A DNA stretch of 64,000 bases from Streptomyces albofaciens JCM 4342 (GCF_008634025.1 NZ_PDCM01000001.1:2291501-2355500); one strand, 5' to 3'. Positions 26,547 through 35,803 are shown, numbered from the stretch's first letter. Numbers and translations: made by a program. Notes: generated from the sequence alone by a model not told the origin.

Positions 26547-27362
26547 TCAGACCGCCCGGGGGAGCAGCACGGCATTCTCCAGCACGTCGCGCAGATGCTT
26601 CTCGACGACCGGCAGGACGTCGGGGATGGTGATCTCCCGGCCCAGCTCGTCGGCGAGCGAGGCCACCCCGGCGTCGCGGATGCCGCACGGGACGATCTTG
26701 TCGAACGAGGTGGTGTCCGGATTCACGTTGAGCGAGAAGCCGTGCATCGTGACGCCCTTGGCGACGCGGATGCCGATCGCGGCCAGCTTGCGGTCCTCGC
26801 GGCGCTGGCCGGCGTTGGAGGGGGCGTACTCCGGGCCGTTCAGCCGCGGGTCGAACTCCTCGTCGGCCGTACGCGGGTCGAAGTCGAGGGACAGGCCGCC
26901 CAGCGACGGGCGGTCGGCGACCGGGTCGCCCAGCACCCAGACACCGCTGCGGCCCTCGATCCGGGTGGTCTCCAGGCCGAACTCGGCACAGGCGCGGATC
27001 AGGGCCTCTTCGAGGCGGCGTACGTGCGCGACGACGTCGACCGGACGCGGGAGCTTCTGGATCGGGTAGCCGACCAGCTGGCCGGGGCCGTGCCAGGTGA
27101 TCTTGCCGCCGCGGTCGACGTCGATCACCGGAGTGCCGTCCAGGGGGCGCTCGCTGTCCTCCGTACGCCGGCCTGCCGTGTAGACGGGCTGGTGCTCCAG
27201 CAGCAGGCAGGTGTCCGGGATCTCGTCGGCGAACCGGGCGGCGTGGACCCTGCGCTGCTCCTGCCACGCCTCCTCGTAATCGACGGCGTGGGCGCCGAAG
27301 CCCAGATGGACAAAGCGCAGCCCCTCGGGTGCGGGGGTGTCCCCCCGAGAGATCGCAGTCAC
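26547..27362 (-). CDS. lipB: Octanoyl-[ACP]:protein N-octanoyltransferase
   Basis: 271 residues from GTG at 27362, preceded by GAGGAG. The LipB motifs [18 protein letters not shown], the catalytic Lys in [13 protein letters not shown] and the catalytic Cys in KIVPCGI are present. An extra acidic loop ([19 protein letters not shown]) of about 40 residues separates the middle and C-terminal motifs, making the protein longer than the E. coli enzyme. It moves octanoate from ACP to lipoyl domains, upstream of LipA. Confidence 0.96.
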   Translation of the reverse strand: MTAISRGDTPAPEGLRFVHLGFGAHAVDYEEAWQEQRRVHAARFADEIPDTCLLLEHQPVYTAGRRTEDSERPLDGTPVIDVDRGGKITWHGPGQLVGYPIQKLPRPVDVVAHVRRLEEALIRACAEFGLETTRIEGRSGVWVLGDPVADRPSLGGLSLDFDPRTADEEFDPRLNGPEYAPSNAGQRREDRKLAAIGIRVAKGVTMHGFSLNVNPDTTSFDKIVPCGIRDAGVASLADELGREITIPDVLPVVEKHLRDVLENAVLLPRAV

Positions 27363-27722
27363 GGCAGCTCCTCTTCGAACTTTGTTGAGTCCTTCGCGCC
27401 CACGCCAACTGTACGGCGGGGGCGGACGGTGCCCGCAGGCGCCCGGGGCGGGGGACCGGCGCGCGGGCGCGCGGGGGTGTTCCGGGAGCCCCGGGCGTGC
27501 TTCGGAGGGCCGCCCGTGCGAGGTCCGGCCGAAGCCCTTGCGCAGGCGCGGAGAGCAGTACGAGCCCTGCTCACACGATCGGATGAACGCGTGGCGAAGG
27601 CGGCCGGAAAGCCGCCCGGGGCCGTTACATTCACGCCGTTCCACGAGGGCAGGGAGCAGCGCCGGTCAGGGTCCGCCGAACCCGGGCAGCTCGGCCCGGA
27701 AGGCAGGAGACCGGTAAAGCTG
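27363..27722. other. 360-bp divergent intergenic region, lipB / NsdA-like regulator
   Basis: High G+C, no coding frame on either strand with credible composition, no strong palindrome or hairpin noticed. The two ribosome binding sites lie at its ends. It must hold the promoters of both genes, but I cannot point to them. Confidence 0.4.
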
Positions 27723-29282
27723 ATGACGGACCGACCCCCCCAGCGCACGCCCAACCGACAGCTCGCCGCGCTCATCGCGGAGGCGGGATTTTCCAACGCC
27801 GGGCTGGCCCGCCGGGTCGACCAGCTCGGCCTGGAGCACGGGCTCGACCTCCGCTACGACAAGACGTCGGTCACGCGCTGGCTACGCGGGCAACAGCCCA
27901 GAGGCACCACGCCCGCCCTGATCGCCGAAGTCTTCACCCGCAGGCTGGGCCGTCGGCTGTCGGCCCAGGACCTGGGCCTGGACGCCTGCGCGCCGGTGTA
28001 CGCCGGGCTCGAATTCGCGGCCACGCCGAGCGAGGCGGTGGACATCGTCAGCGGCCTGTGGCGCAAGGACTCCGGCAGCCACGCGGAGCTGCGGAAGATC
28101 GCCTTCACCCCGGCCGGGCTGGTGGTGCCCAGCCGGGACTGGCTGATCGGACGGGCCGACGAGCGGGTCGCGCACGGTGACGCGGCGGAGCCCGCGGGCC
28201 GGCTGTCCGCGCCCGGCCGGATGCAGGTGTCGGTGCCCCGGCAGCGGCAGACGGAGCGCCCCGGCCACGACCGCCCGGGCCACGAACGGCCCGGGCACGA
28301 GCGCCCCGGCCATCCCGAGCGGGCCGGGCGCACGGAGCGTCCCGAGCGCGCGGAGCGCTCGGACCGGGCGCACGCCTACCGGGTGTCCGCCGGGGACATC
28401 AAGGCGCTCCGGTCGGTCGGCGAGCTGTTCCGCGCGCTGGACCACGCGTACGGCGGCGGGCACGCGCGCCAGGCCCTGGTGCGCTACCTGGAGCACGAGG
28501 TGGAGCCGATGCTGCGCGGCACGTACGGCGAGGCGGCCGGGCGCCGGCTGTTCGCGGCCGCCGCCGACCTGACGCGGCTGGCCGGCTGGACGTCGTACGA
28601 CATCGCCGCGCACGGCCTGGCCCAGCGGTACTTCGTCCAGGCGCTGCGGCTGGCGCAGGCCGCCGGGGACCGCGCGTACGGCGCGTACGTCCTGGTGACC
28701 ATGAGCCGGCAGGCCGTCTACCTGGGGCACGGCCGGGAGGCCGTCCAGCTGGCGCGGGTGGCCCAGCAGGGGGTCGGCAGCAACGCGCCGCCCGTCGTAC
28801 AGGCCCTGCTGCACGCGGCGGAGGCGCGCGGGCACGGCGTACTGACCGAGGTACGGGCGTGCACGGCCTCGCTCGCGCGGGCGGAACGGGCGCTGGAGAC
28901 GGCGCGCCCCGGGGACGACACGCCGTACTGGGCGCGCTTCTTCGACGAGGCGCAGCTCGCCGACGAACTGGCGCACTGCCACCGCGACCTCCAGCAGTTC
29001 CGGGCGGCGGCGCAGCACGCGGAGCGCTCGCTCCAGCTGCGCGGCGCCGGGTTCGCGCGCAGCCGCCTGTTCTGCCGGGTGGTGCTGGCGACGGCGCGGC
29101 TGGGCCTGGGCGAGCTGGAGCAGGCGTGCGCGCTGGGCGCGGAAGCGGCGCTCCAGGCGTCCGAGATGCGGTCCGTACGGGCGCACGAGTACGTCCGCGA
29201 GTTCGAGCGCCGGCTGGAGCCGTACCGGGACGCGGCGGCGGTACGCGGGTACCGCGACCGGGTCGCGGCGATGAAGACGTGA
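27723..29282 (+). CDS. NsdA-like regulatory protein: helix-turn-helix plus TPR-like repeats
   Basis: 519 residues from ATG at 27723. Residues about 10-75 (NRQLAALIAEAGFSNAGLARRV ... SVTRWLRG) form an XRE-like DNA-binding domain. A charged linker at about 170-215 carries RPGHE/RPGHD repeats. The C-terminal 300 residues are helical repeats (RALDHAYGGGHARQALVRYLEHE onwards) like those in the Streptomyces NsdA/transcriptional regulator family, which affects sporulation and antibiotic production. Located directly after lipB in this core block. Its DNA target is unknown. Confidence 0.75.
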   Translation: MTDRPPQRTPNRQLAALIAEAGFSNAGLARRVDQLGLEHGLDLRYDKTSVTRWLRGQQPRGTTPALIAEVFTRRLGRRLSAQDLGLDACAPVYAGLEFAATPSEAVDIVSGLWRKDSGSHAELRKIAFTPAGLVVPSRDWLIGRADERVAHGDAAEPAGRLSAPGRMQVSVPRQRQTERPGHDRPGHERPGHERPGHPERAGRTERPERAERSDRAHAYRVSAGDIKALRSVGELFRALDHAYGGGHARQALVRYLEHEVEPMLRGTYGEAAGRRLFAAAADLTRLAGWTSYDIAAHGLAQRYFVQALRLAQAAGDRAYGAYVLVTMSRQAVYLGHGREAVQLARVAQQGVGSNAPPVVQALLHAAEARGHGVLTEVRACTASLARAERALETARPGDDTPYWARFFDEAQLADELAHCHRDLQQFRAAAQHAERSLQLRGAGFARSRLFCRVVLATARLGLGELEQACALGAEAALQASEMRSVRAHEYVREFERRLEPYRDAAAVRGYRDRVAAMKT

Positions 29283-29406
29283 CGGAGGACGGCTGACGGG
29301 CTCAAGGACGGCCGACTGCCCGGGAGACGGCTGACGGGCCCGGGTACGGCTGACGGACTCGGTACGGCGGGCGGGGCGCGGCGGGTCGGCCCCGCCCGTC
29401 CGCACG

Positions 29407-30633
29407 TCAGGCGGCGGCCGAGAGTTCGCAGGGTTCGTGGAACGGGGGCAGGCGCAGGTCGTCGAGGGCCGCGCGGGCGGCCCGGCGGCCGGAGCGCAGG
29501 GCGCCCTGCACGGTGCCGGTGTCCCGGTGGTCGCCGCACACGTACAGCCCGGCCAGCAGCCGGACGGAGCGGTGCGGATCGTCCGGTACGGGCATGGCCG
29601 GGACCGCCTCCGGGTCGTGGTGGACGGCCAGCAGATCCCAGGTGTCGGTGGACGTGCCGTAGATCCGGTCGAGTTGGGGGCGGACCGTCTTGTCCAGTGC
29701 GCGGGCGGGCAGGGTCGCGGGTGCGCCCAGCACGGTCGTGGTGACCAGGGCACGGCCCGCCGGGGCGCGGGACGGGTCGGCCTCGCTGGCGACGAAGGTG
29801 TGCGCGACCGGGCCTTCGGAGGGCAGGAAGAGCACCGGTTCGCGGGCCGGGGGACTGTCAGTGGTGTGGTGCACGATGGACACCGGGTGGAAGTCGGGGA
29901 CCCGCAGTCCCGGCAGCAGCCCTGCCGCATCGCGCGCGCCGGTGGCCACGAGCGCGGCACGGCAGGGGAATTGCCCGTGGGCGGCGGTGCCGACGCTGGT
30001 GGTCGAGACCGAGACGGCGCGTACGGAGGTGCGTACGGTCCCGGGGGGAAGGGAGGTGGCGAGGAGTTCGGGCAGCGCCGAGGCGCCGCCGACGGGCAGG
30101 CACAGCCGTCCGCGGGCAAAGGAGCGCAGGGCCAGGGCGGCGTTGCGGCTGGAGCCGGTGAGCCCGGGATCGCACAGGAGGGCGGTCAGAAGGGGGCGGA
30201 GGAACCCGTCGGGGACGTACGGCGGGAAGACCGGGCGGGCCGCCAGCGCTTGGGCGGTGGAACGGTCGGCACGTCGTTCGGCGCGCGAAAGGGCGCGCGC
30301 GGCCGAAAGTGCGCCCCTCGTGCACCGGGGGGCACCGACGCGCTGGTTCCGCCGGCCGTTGTGGAGGCACAGCCCGGGGGCGAGGTGACGCAGGGCCAGG
30401 CCGCTGAGACCGGGGGTGGTGCGGAGTTCGGGGTACGAGGTGACGAGTAGTTGGCCGGTGCGGTCCAGCCGGAAGCCGTCCAGGTGATCGGTGGTGGTCC
30501 GGCCGCCGACGTACGGTGCGGCCTCCAGCACGGTGACCGTGGCTCCCGCGCTGGTCAGGTGGTGGGCGGCGGCGAGACCGGCGAGGCCGGACCCGACGAT
30601 GACGACGTCCACGGTCGATGCGGTGCGCAGCAC
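29407..30633 (-). CDS. FAD-dependent amine oxidase/phytoene-desaturase-like oxidoreductase
   Basis: 408 residues. The N-terminal dinucleotide-binding motif VVIVGSGLAGLAAAHHL, then VLEAAPYVGGRTTTDHLDGFRLDRTGQ, is the signature of the amine oxidase/carotenoid desaturase superfamily. The C-terminal FAD contact (GLYVCGDHRDTGTVQGALRSG) is present. Cytoplasmic or peripheral. No carotenoid genes are nearby, so the substrate is unknown. The GTG start at 30633 could be replaced by a slightly later codon. Confidence 0.85.
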   Translation of the reverse strand: MLRTASTVDVVIVGSGLAGLAAAHHLTSAGATVTVLEAAPYVGGRTTTDHLDGFRLDRTGQLLVTSYPELRTTPGLSGLALRHLAPGLCLHNGRRNQRVGAPRCTRGALSAARALSRAERRADRSTAQALAARPVFPPYVPDGFLRPLLTALLCDPGLTGSSRNAALALRSFARGRLCLPVGGASALPELLATSLPPGTVRTSVRAVSVSTTSVGTAAHGQFPCRAALVATGARDAAGLLPGLRVPDFHPVSIVHHTTDSPPAREPVLFLPSEGPVAHTFVASEADPSRAPAGRALVTTTVLGAPATLPARALDKTVRPQLDRIYGTSTDTWDLLAVHHDPEAVPAMPVPDDPHRSVRLLAGLYVCGDHRDTGTVQGALRSGRRAARAALDDLRLPPFHEPCELSAAA

Positions 30634-30977
30634 GTGCCCTCCCGAGGTCGGTCCCGGTGCCGGCGCTACGGGGCTCCTGCCCGGTACCGGCGCGCGGGAT
30701 GCCGAGTTCGTGAGGTTGGAACGTTAAGAACGGGCCCGCGGCCGGAGGGATCGCGCGTAGACCGCGCACGGATGCACGGTGCGGCACGCGGTGCCGTGCA
30801 CCGCCGTCCGTGGGAGGCGCGGAGCCGCGGTGGCCCACGGCGGCGGGTGAGGTGGCACGGAGTGCGGTGCGCCGGGGGCGCGGGGGCGTGGGGCGTGGGA
30901 GTACGGGGCGCGGAGCGCGGTCGGCCGGTGGCGGGTCGGCCCGGGGTCCGCCGCGGTCGCGCACAGCCAGGCGAACG

Positions 30978-31044
30978 GCCCGCATGCCGTGCCGGATCGC
31001 GCCCGCACTCCGTACCGGATCGCGCCCGCACTCCGTACCGGATC
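30978..31044 (+). repeat. 23-bp direct repeats in the 465-bp gap before the epimerase gene
   Basis: Two exact copies at 30999-31021 and 31022-31044 (core CCCGCACTCCGTACCGGATC), and a degenerate copy from 30978. The rest of the 30634-31098 gap is G+C-rich and holds no convincing gene. Confidence 0.85.
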
Positions 31045-31098
31045 ACGCTCGGTACGGAACCCCGCTCCGGGTCCCCGTACCGCCCCCGTACTTCCGGA

Positions 31099-32106
31099 TC
31101 ACGCCCCGAGCGCCGCCCGGATCGCCTCGTCCACCTTCGGGTGGGCGAAGGTGAAGCCGGAGTCCAGGAGGCGTCGGGGGATGACGCGCTGGCTGGCCAG
31201 GACGTTGTCGGCGAACTGGCCCAGGGCGAGCCGCAGGGCCGGGGCCGGTGCGGGGAAGGGGGTGGGGCGGTGCAGAACGCGGCCCATCGCCGCGGTGACC
31301 TCGCGGTTGGTGACCGGCTCGGGCGCGGTGAGGTTGACCGGCCCGCTCAGGCCGTCGGTGTCGATCAGGTGCCGGAGGGCGGCGATGTGGTCGTGCAGGG
31401 AGATGAAGCTCCAGTACTGGCGGCCGTCGCCCAGCCGGCCGCCCAGGCCCAGTTTGAAGAGGGGGAACAGCCGTCCCCAGGCGCCGCCCTGGCGCCCCAC
31501 GACCAGCCCGGTGCGCGCGAAGACCGTACGGATACCGGCTTCGACCGCCGGTGCGGCGGCCTCCTCCCAGTCCACGCAGACCCGGGCCAGGAAGTCGTCG
31601 CCGGGCGGCGCGGACTCGTCCGTCCGCCGGTCGCCGGTGTCGCCGTAGAAACCGATGGCGCTGCCGCAGACGAAGACCCGCGGCGGGGTGTCCAGGGAGG
31701 CGATGGCCTCGGCGAGCGCCGCCGTGCCCAGGACGCGGCTGTCCCGGATCTCGCGCTTGTACGCGTCGGTCCAGCGGTGATCGCCGACGCCCGCGCCCGC
31801 GAGGTGCACCACGGCGTCGCAGCCGGCGAGCCCGGCGGCGTCCACGGTCTGGCGCTTGGGGTCCCAGCGCACCTCGTCGGCGGCGCGGGGCGCGTGCCGT
31901 ACGAGCCGGACGATCTCGTGCCTGCCGGTGCCAGTGCCAGTGCCAGTGTCGGTGTCAGTACCAGTGCCGGAACCGATGCCGGTGCCGGAACCGATGCCGG
32001 TGCCGGCGGCGGTGCCGTCCGACAGCCGGTCGGGGCTCCCCGCGCGCAGGGAGCCGACGAGTGCCGTACCGATGAGACCGGCCGAGCCGGTGATCGCGAT
32101 CCGCAT
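31099..32106 (-). CDS. TIGR01777-family NAD-dependent epimerase/dehydratase (SDR fold)
   Basis: 335 residues from ATG at 32106 (ATG at 32115 possible). MRIAITGSAGLIGTALV gives the extended-SDR nucleotide motif. WDPKRQTVDAAGLAGCDAVVHLAGAGVGDHRWT and SAIGFYGDTGDR are hallmarks of the TIGR01777/SulA-type family. A C-terminal DUF1731-like segment closes the protein (VIPRRLLDSGFTFAHP). A low-complexity Gly/Thr/Asp run (about residues 30-60) is inserted between the first helix and the second strand of the Rossmann fold. Function unknown. Confidence 0.88.
   Translation of the reverse strand: MRIAITGSAGLIGTALVGSLRAGSPDRLSDGTAAGTGIGSGTGIGSGTGTDTDTGTGTGTGRHEIVRLVRHAPRAADEVRWDPKRQTVDAAGLAGCDAVVHLAGAGVGDHRWTDAYKREIRDSRVLGTAALAEAIASLDTPPRVFVCGSAIGFYGDTGDRRTDESAPPGDDFLARVCVDWEEAAAPAVEAGIRTVFARTGLVVGRQGGAWGRLFPLFKLGLGGRLGDGRQYWSFISLHDHIAALRHLIDTDGLSGPVNLTAPEPVTNREVTAAMGRVLHRPTPFPAPAPALRLALGQFADNVLASQRVIPRRLLDSGFTFAHPKVDEAIRAALGA
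31924..32019 (-). repeat. Hexanucleotide-based repeat inside the epimerase gene
   Basis: Runs of GGTGCC, AGTGCC and GTGTCA hexamers on the + strand encode alternating Gly-Thr, Asp-Thr and Gly-Ser dipeptides on the minus strand. In frame. Confidence 0.85.
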
Positions 32107-32153
32107 GGCAGCCATACTGCCCCCGGCGACGGACACATGACACAGTGGCACGC

Positions 32154-32645
32154 ATGTCCGAATCGTTCGTACGTACCGCCGTCCTGGCCGACGAGGAGCC
32201 GCTCGCGGTACTGGACCGCCGTACGTGGTCCACGCTGCACGCGGTCACGCCCCGGCCGCAGCCCCCGTACGACCGGTTCTTCGACGACCGGCACCGCCCC
32301 GAGGACCTGCTCGTGGCGGAGATCGCGGGCCGGCTGGCCGGCTACATCCGGCTGGTGCCGCCGACGCCGCTGCCCTGCAACGCCCACGTACGCCAGATCC
32401 AGGGCCTGGCCGTGGACACCTGGGCGCGCGGCCGGGGCGTCGCCCGGGCCCTGCTGGACGCGGCCTGCGCGCGGGCGCTGGACGAAGGGGCCCGCCGCGT
32501 CACCCTGCGCGTCCTCGGGCACAACACCCCGGCCCGCCGCCTCTACGAGTCGGCGGGCTTCTCGGTGGAGGGCGTGCTGCCGGGGGAGTTCCTGCTGGAG
32601 GGCAAGTACGTGGACGACGTGATGATGGGCAAGGTGCTGGTCTGA
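32154..32645 (+). CDS. GNAT-family N-acetyltransferase
   Basis: 163 residues; ATG at 32154. The acetyl-CoA-binding motif A is IQGLAVDTWARGRGVARALLDAA, and the C-terminal motif B is NTPARRLYESAGFSVEGVLPGEFLLEGKYVDD. Substrate unknown; the ending resembles RimI-like or ribosomal-protein/antibiotic GNATs. Divergent from the epimerase with only 47 bp between starts. Confidence 0.88.
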   Translation: MSESFVRTAVLADEEPLAVLDRRTWSTLHAVTPRPQPPYDRFFDDRHRPEDLLVAEIAGRLAGYIRLVPPTPLPCNAHVRQIQGLAVDTWARGRGVARALLDAACARALDEGARRVTLRVLGHNTPARRLYESAGFSVEGVLPGEFLLEGKYVDDVMMGKVLV

Positions 32646-32736
32646 AGGCGGCGCCCGGAAAGGTCCGCCCCGTGCTCCCGGCCCCGTGCCCCTAGCCCCG
32701 TAACTCCTTCCCCCCGTACCCCCGCCCCCGGCCCCC

Positions 32737-33255
32737 TCAGGTCCCGAACCGGTCCCACAGCCGGGGGAGACGTTCCGCCAGGGCGCGGTCGTCGTCGTTG
32801 TCGATATAGGTGCCGAGCGGTTCGGGCGGCTGGGCCGGGAGCCCGAGGTCCGGCATCTCGACGCCGGTGAGCTGTTCGTACGCCTCGTCCGCCGCGTAAC
32901 CCAGCTCCTCCGCGTCGCCGTCCACCTCCTCGTCGAACGTGTCCAGCAGGTCGGCGAGGTTGTCCGGATCGTGCAGCGCGCCCTCGAAGATCTCCCGGCC
33001 CTGGCCGATCAGCCAGCAGCGGAAGTAGTCGAAGGCGTCGTCGCTCGCGCCGCCCAGCAGCAGCGCGGCGGCGGCCCACAGGTCCCAGGTGTACGCGCGG
33101 TTGTAGCGCGACTCGAAGTACCGGGCGAAGTCCATCACGGAGTCCGGATCGAGGGCCACCAGCCGCTCGACGAGCGCGTCCGCCTGCTCCTCGGGGTCGC
33201 CCTCGGCGGCCTCGCGGGAGCTGTCGATCAGCTGCCAGAACTCCGTCTCGTCCAT
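32737..33255 (-). CDS. DUF4240 protein
   Basis: 172 residues from ATG at 33255. MDETEFWQLIDSSREAAEGDPEEQADALVERL and the segment DDAFDYFRCWLIGQGREIFEGAL are the DUF4240 pattern. Acidic, all-helical, cytoplasmic. Function unknown; members are scattered through actinobacterial genomes and sometimes near toxin-immunity genes, which is not the case here. Confidence 0.85.
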   Translation of the reverse strand: MDETEFWQLIDSSREAAEGDPEEQADALVERLVALDPDSVMDFARYFESRYNRAYTWDLWAAAALLLGGASDDAFDYFRCWLIGQGREIFEGALHDPDNLADLLDTFDEEVDGDAEELGYAADEAYEQLTGVEMPDLGLPAQPPEPLGTYIDNDDDRALAERLPRLWDRFGT

Positions 33256-33414
33256 CACGGGTCCAGCATCGTTCCTGCCGCGCGGCGCCGCACGTGGACT
33301 GGTGCAGATGCGACGGTGTCGTTATCCACATCCGATCGCGCGAAGCAAAGAAGAAAGCAGACACAAGGTGTCGGGATTCGGCGCGAGGCTCGGACCATGC
33401 GAGAAGAAGACACC

Positions 33415-34362
33415 ATGGCCGGGGCAGGCACCCGGCGAGGACCGCTGACCGGGAAGGTGGCCCTGGTCGCCGGGGCCACCAGGGGCGCGGGCCGGGCGAT
33501 GGCGGTGGAGCTGGGCCGGGCCGGCGCCACCGTCTACGTCACCGGCCGTACGACCCGGCAGCACATCAGCGAGGTCGGCCGGCCGACCGAGACGATCGAG
33601 GAGACCGCCGAGCTGGTGACGGCGGCCGGAGCGCCGGCCGGAGGCACCGGCGTGGCCGTACCGACGGACCACCTCGACCCGGCGGCGGTACGGGCCCTGA
33701 CCGAACGCGTCGACCGGGAGCAGGGGCGGCTGGACATCCTGGTCAACGACCTGTGGGGCGGTGATGTGCATGTCGAGTGGGGCAAGAAGATGTGGGAGCA
33801 CGACCTGGACAAAGGGCTGCGTGTCCTGCGGCTCGGGGTGGAGAGCCACATCGTCACCAGCAGTTGCGCGCTGCCGCTGCTGATCCGCCGGCCCGGCGGG
33901 CTGGTGGTGGAGGTGACGGACGGTACGGCGGAGTTCAACCGGCGTTACCGGGAGCCGTTCTACTACGACCTGGCCAAGAGCGCGCCGATCAGGATGGCGA
34001 AGGGGCTCGCCGAGGAACTGCCGGAGTACGGCTGCACGGCGGTGTGCGTAACACCGGGCTGGTTGCGTTCGGAAGCCATGCTGGACACGTACTTCAAGGT
34101 CACCGAGGAGAACTGGCGGGCGGGCTGCGCGCAGAATCCGCACTTCGCGATCTCGGAGACGCCGGTGTTCGTCGGCCGGGCGGTGGCGGCGCTGGCCGCC
34201 GACCCGGAGGTGGCGCGCTTCAACGGGCAGGCGCTCTCCAGCGGCGGCCTGGCGAAGGAGTACGGCTTCACGGACGTGGACGGCTCGGCGCCGGACGCCT
34301 GGCGCTACATCACCGAGGTCGAGCAGGAGGGGAAGCCGGCGGACACGACCGGGTACCGATAG
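33415..34362 (+). CDS. Short-chain dehydrogenase/reductase
   Basis: 315 residues from ATG at 33415; ATG at 33397 is an alternative. The cofactor motif GATRGAGRAMAVELG (T-G-x3-G-x-G type) is followed by LDILVNDLWGG in place of the usual NNAG, and the catalytic Y-x3-K appears as YYDLAKSA. The conserved catalytic Ser region reads VVEVTDGTAE, so the Ser seems replaced by Thr or Asp. Longer than a classical SDR (about 250). The stop codon lies where a 32-bp repeat array begins. Confidence 0.82.
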   Translation: MAGAGTRRGPLTGKVALVAGATRGAGRAMAVELGRAGATVYVTGRTTRQHISEVGRPTETIEETAELVTAAGAPAGGTGVAVPTDHLDPAAVRALTERVDREQGRLDILVNDLWGGDVHVEWGKKMWEHDLDKGLRVLRLGVESHIVTSSCALPLLIRRPGGLVVEVTDGTAEFNRRYREPFYYDLAKSAPIRMAKGLAEELPEYGCTAVCVTPGWLRSEAMLDTYFKVTEENWRAGCAQNPHFAISETPVFVGRAVAALAADPEVARFNGQALSSGGLAKEYGFTDVDGSAPDAWRYITEVEQEGKPADTTGYR

Positions 34363-34552
34363 GTGGCTCGGTGGACGTGACCGGGTGCCGGTAGGCGACT
34401 CAGCGGACGCGACCGGGTACCGGCAGGCGACTCAGCGGACGCGAGCGGGTACCGGCAGACGGTTCGGCGGACGCGACCGAGTACCGGCAGACAGTTCGGC
34501 GGACGCGACCGGGTACCGGCAGGCGACTCAGCGGACGCGAGCGGGTACCGGC
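34361..34552 (+). repeat. 32-bp minisatellite, six full copies
   Basis: Units start at 34361, 34393, 34425, 34457, 34489 and 34521. A partial unit (about 34335-34360) forms the last codons of the SDR gene. Each unit contains GCGGACGCGA and the palindrome CCGGGTACCGG. Two sub-types alternate (CGACTCAGC versus GGTTCGGC). The unit is not a multiple of three, and the array lies between convergent genes, so it is non-coding. Confidence 0.95.
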
Positions 34553-34588
34553 AAGCGGCCGGGCGGATCAGTGGCCGGCTGGCTCACC

Positions 34589-35575
34589 TTACATCCCGGA
34601 CAAGCCGTACAAGCCGTACATACGCGCTGCCGCCGCGGCGAAACGCTCCCGCAGCTCCGGCGGCGCCAGCACTTCCGCCTCCGGCCCGAGGCCGAGCAGC
34701 TGGCTGTAGGCGACGTCCAGGGACTCGACGGGCAGGGTGACGGTGATCCGGCCCTGCTCGTCGGGTCCGCCCGCCTGCTCCGCCCTCTCCACGGCCTCCT
34801 CGGCGGCGGCGCGGTCGGTGACGTGCCGCAGCTGCCGGGCGCCCGCGGGCGTCAGCCGTACGACCACCTCGTCGCGCAGGATCGAGCGGGCGAACTGGGC
34901 GGCCCGCTCCGCCCAGAAGGCGGGCAGGTCGAAGTCCGGGTCGCGGGTGAAGCGGTCGTCGAGAGGGGTGACGGAGGTGAAGCGGTCGATGCGGTACACC
35001 CGTACGTCCTCACCGGCCCGTGCCGCCAGGTACCAGACGCCCGCCTTGAGGACCAGCCCGTACGGCTCCAACTCCCGCTCCACCTCGGTGTCCTTGCGGC
35101 GGTAGCGGGCGGCCACGCGCCGGTCGTCCCAGACCGCGTCCGCGACGGCGGGCAGCAGTTCCGGGGTGGCCGGTTCGCGGTACCAGGCGGGCGCGTCGAG
35201 GTGGAAGCGCTGGGCGGCGCCGTCCGCGGCGTCCCGCAGCTCGGGCAGCAGTGCCGCGGAAACCTTCAGGCGGGCGGCGGAGGCGGCGTCCGCGAGCCCC
35301 ATGTCGCGCAGCGCGGCGGGCACGCCGGACAGGAACAGGGCCTCCGCCTCGCTGCGGCCGAGGCCGGTCAGCCGGGTGCGGTAGCCGCCGACGAGGCGGT
35401 AGCCGCCGGCCCGCCCGCGGTCCGCGTAGACCGGCACCCCGGCCTCGGAGAGGGAGAGCACGTCCCGGGCGACCGTACGCTCCGAGACCTCCAGCTCCCG
35501 CGCCAGCTCGGCGGCCGTCATCGACGGGCGGGACTGGAGCAGCAGCACCATTCTGATCAGCCGGGCAGCACGCAT
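34589..35575 (-). CDS. YafY-family transcriptional regulator (HTH plus WYL domain)
   Basis: 328 residues from ATG at 35575. N-terminal HTH_11 (MRAARLIRMVLLLQSRPSMT then ELEVSERTVARDVLSLSEAGVPV) and a WYL domain at about 145-225 (YGLVLKAGVWYLAAR), followed by a WCX C-terminal region. WYL regulators bind ligands or nucleic acids through that domain. Convergent with the SDR gene, which may be its target in related genomes; that is inference. Confidence 0.92.
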   Translation of the reverse strand: MRAARLIRMVLLLQSRPSMTAAELARELEVSERTVARDVLSLSEAGVPVYADRGRAGGYRLVGGYRTRLTGLGRSEAEALFLSGVPAALRDMGLADAASAARLKVSAALLPELRDAADGAAQRFHLDAPAWYREPATPELLPAVADAVWDDRRVAARYRRKDTEVERELEPYGLVLKAGVWYLAARAGEDVRVYRIDRFTSVTPLDDRFTRDPDFDLPAFWAERAAQFARSILRDEVVVRLTPAGARQLRHVTDRAAAEEAVERAEQAGGPDEQGRITVTLPVESLDVAYSQLLGLGPEAEVLAPPELRERFAAAAARMYGLYGLSGM

Positions 35576-35683
35576 GGCTGCATCATGCCGTGCGGGGTGA
35601 CCGGGCGGCGGACCGTTTCCCCGGCGGCACACGGCACGTACGGAGCAGGGCGCGGCCCACGAGGAGCCGCGCCCGACGAAGAT

Positions 35684-35729
35684 CCCGTGCGGAGTACCCC
35701 GGGCGCGGTTGAGGTGGTCTCCGCACGGG
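35684..35729. terminator. Second hairpin in the aceE-downstream gap
   Basis: 11-bp arms CCCGTGCGGAG (35684-35694) and its complement (35719-35729) with a 24-nt loop. Confidence 0.55.
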
Positions 35730-35764
35730 AGCGGGGGGCGCCGGGCGGAGCCGGCGCGAGGGGC

Positions 35765-35795
35765 GGACGCGGCGGGCGGTCCGCCCGCCGCGTCC
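35765..35795. terminator. aceE terminator hairpin
   Basis: Perfect 15-bp arms 35765-35779 and 35781-35795 (GGACGCGGCGGGCGG and complement), starting nine bases beyond the aceE stop codon. Confidence 0.9.
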
Positions 35796-35803
35796 CGAGG
35801 GGC

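Noticed and set aside
25374..27722. A very long plus-strand open frame running antisense through lipA and lipB
   Set aside because: It is the mirror of two well-supported enzymes on the minus strand. Only its 3' third, from ATG 27723, encodes a recognisable protein.
34361..34552. The 32-bp repeats as a CRISPR array
   Set aside because: Units are contiguous with no unique spacers between them and no cas genes in the window.
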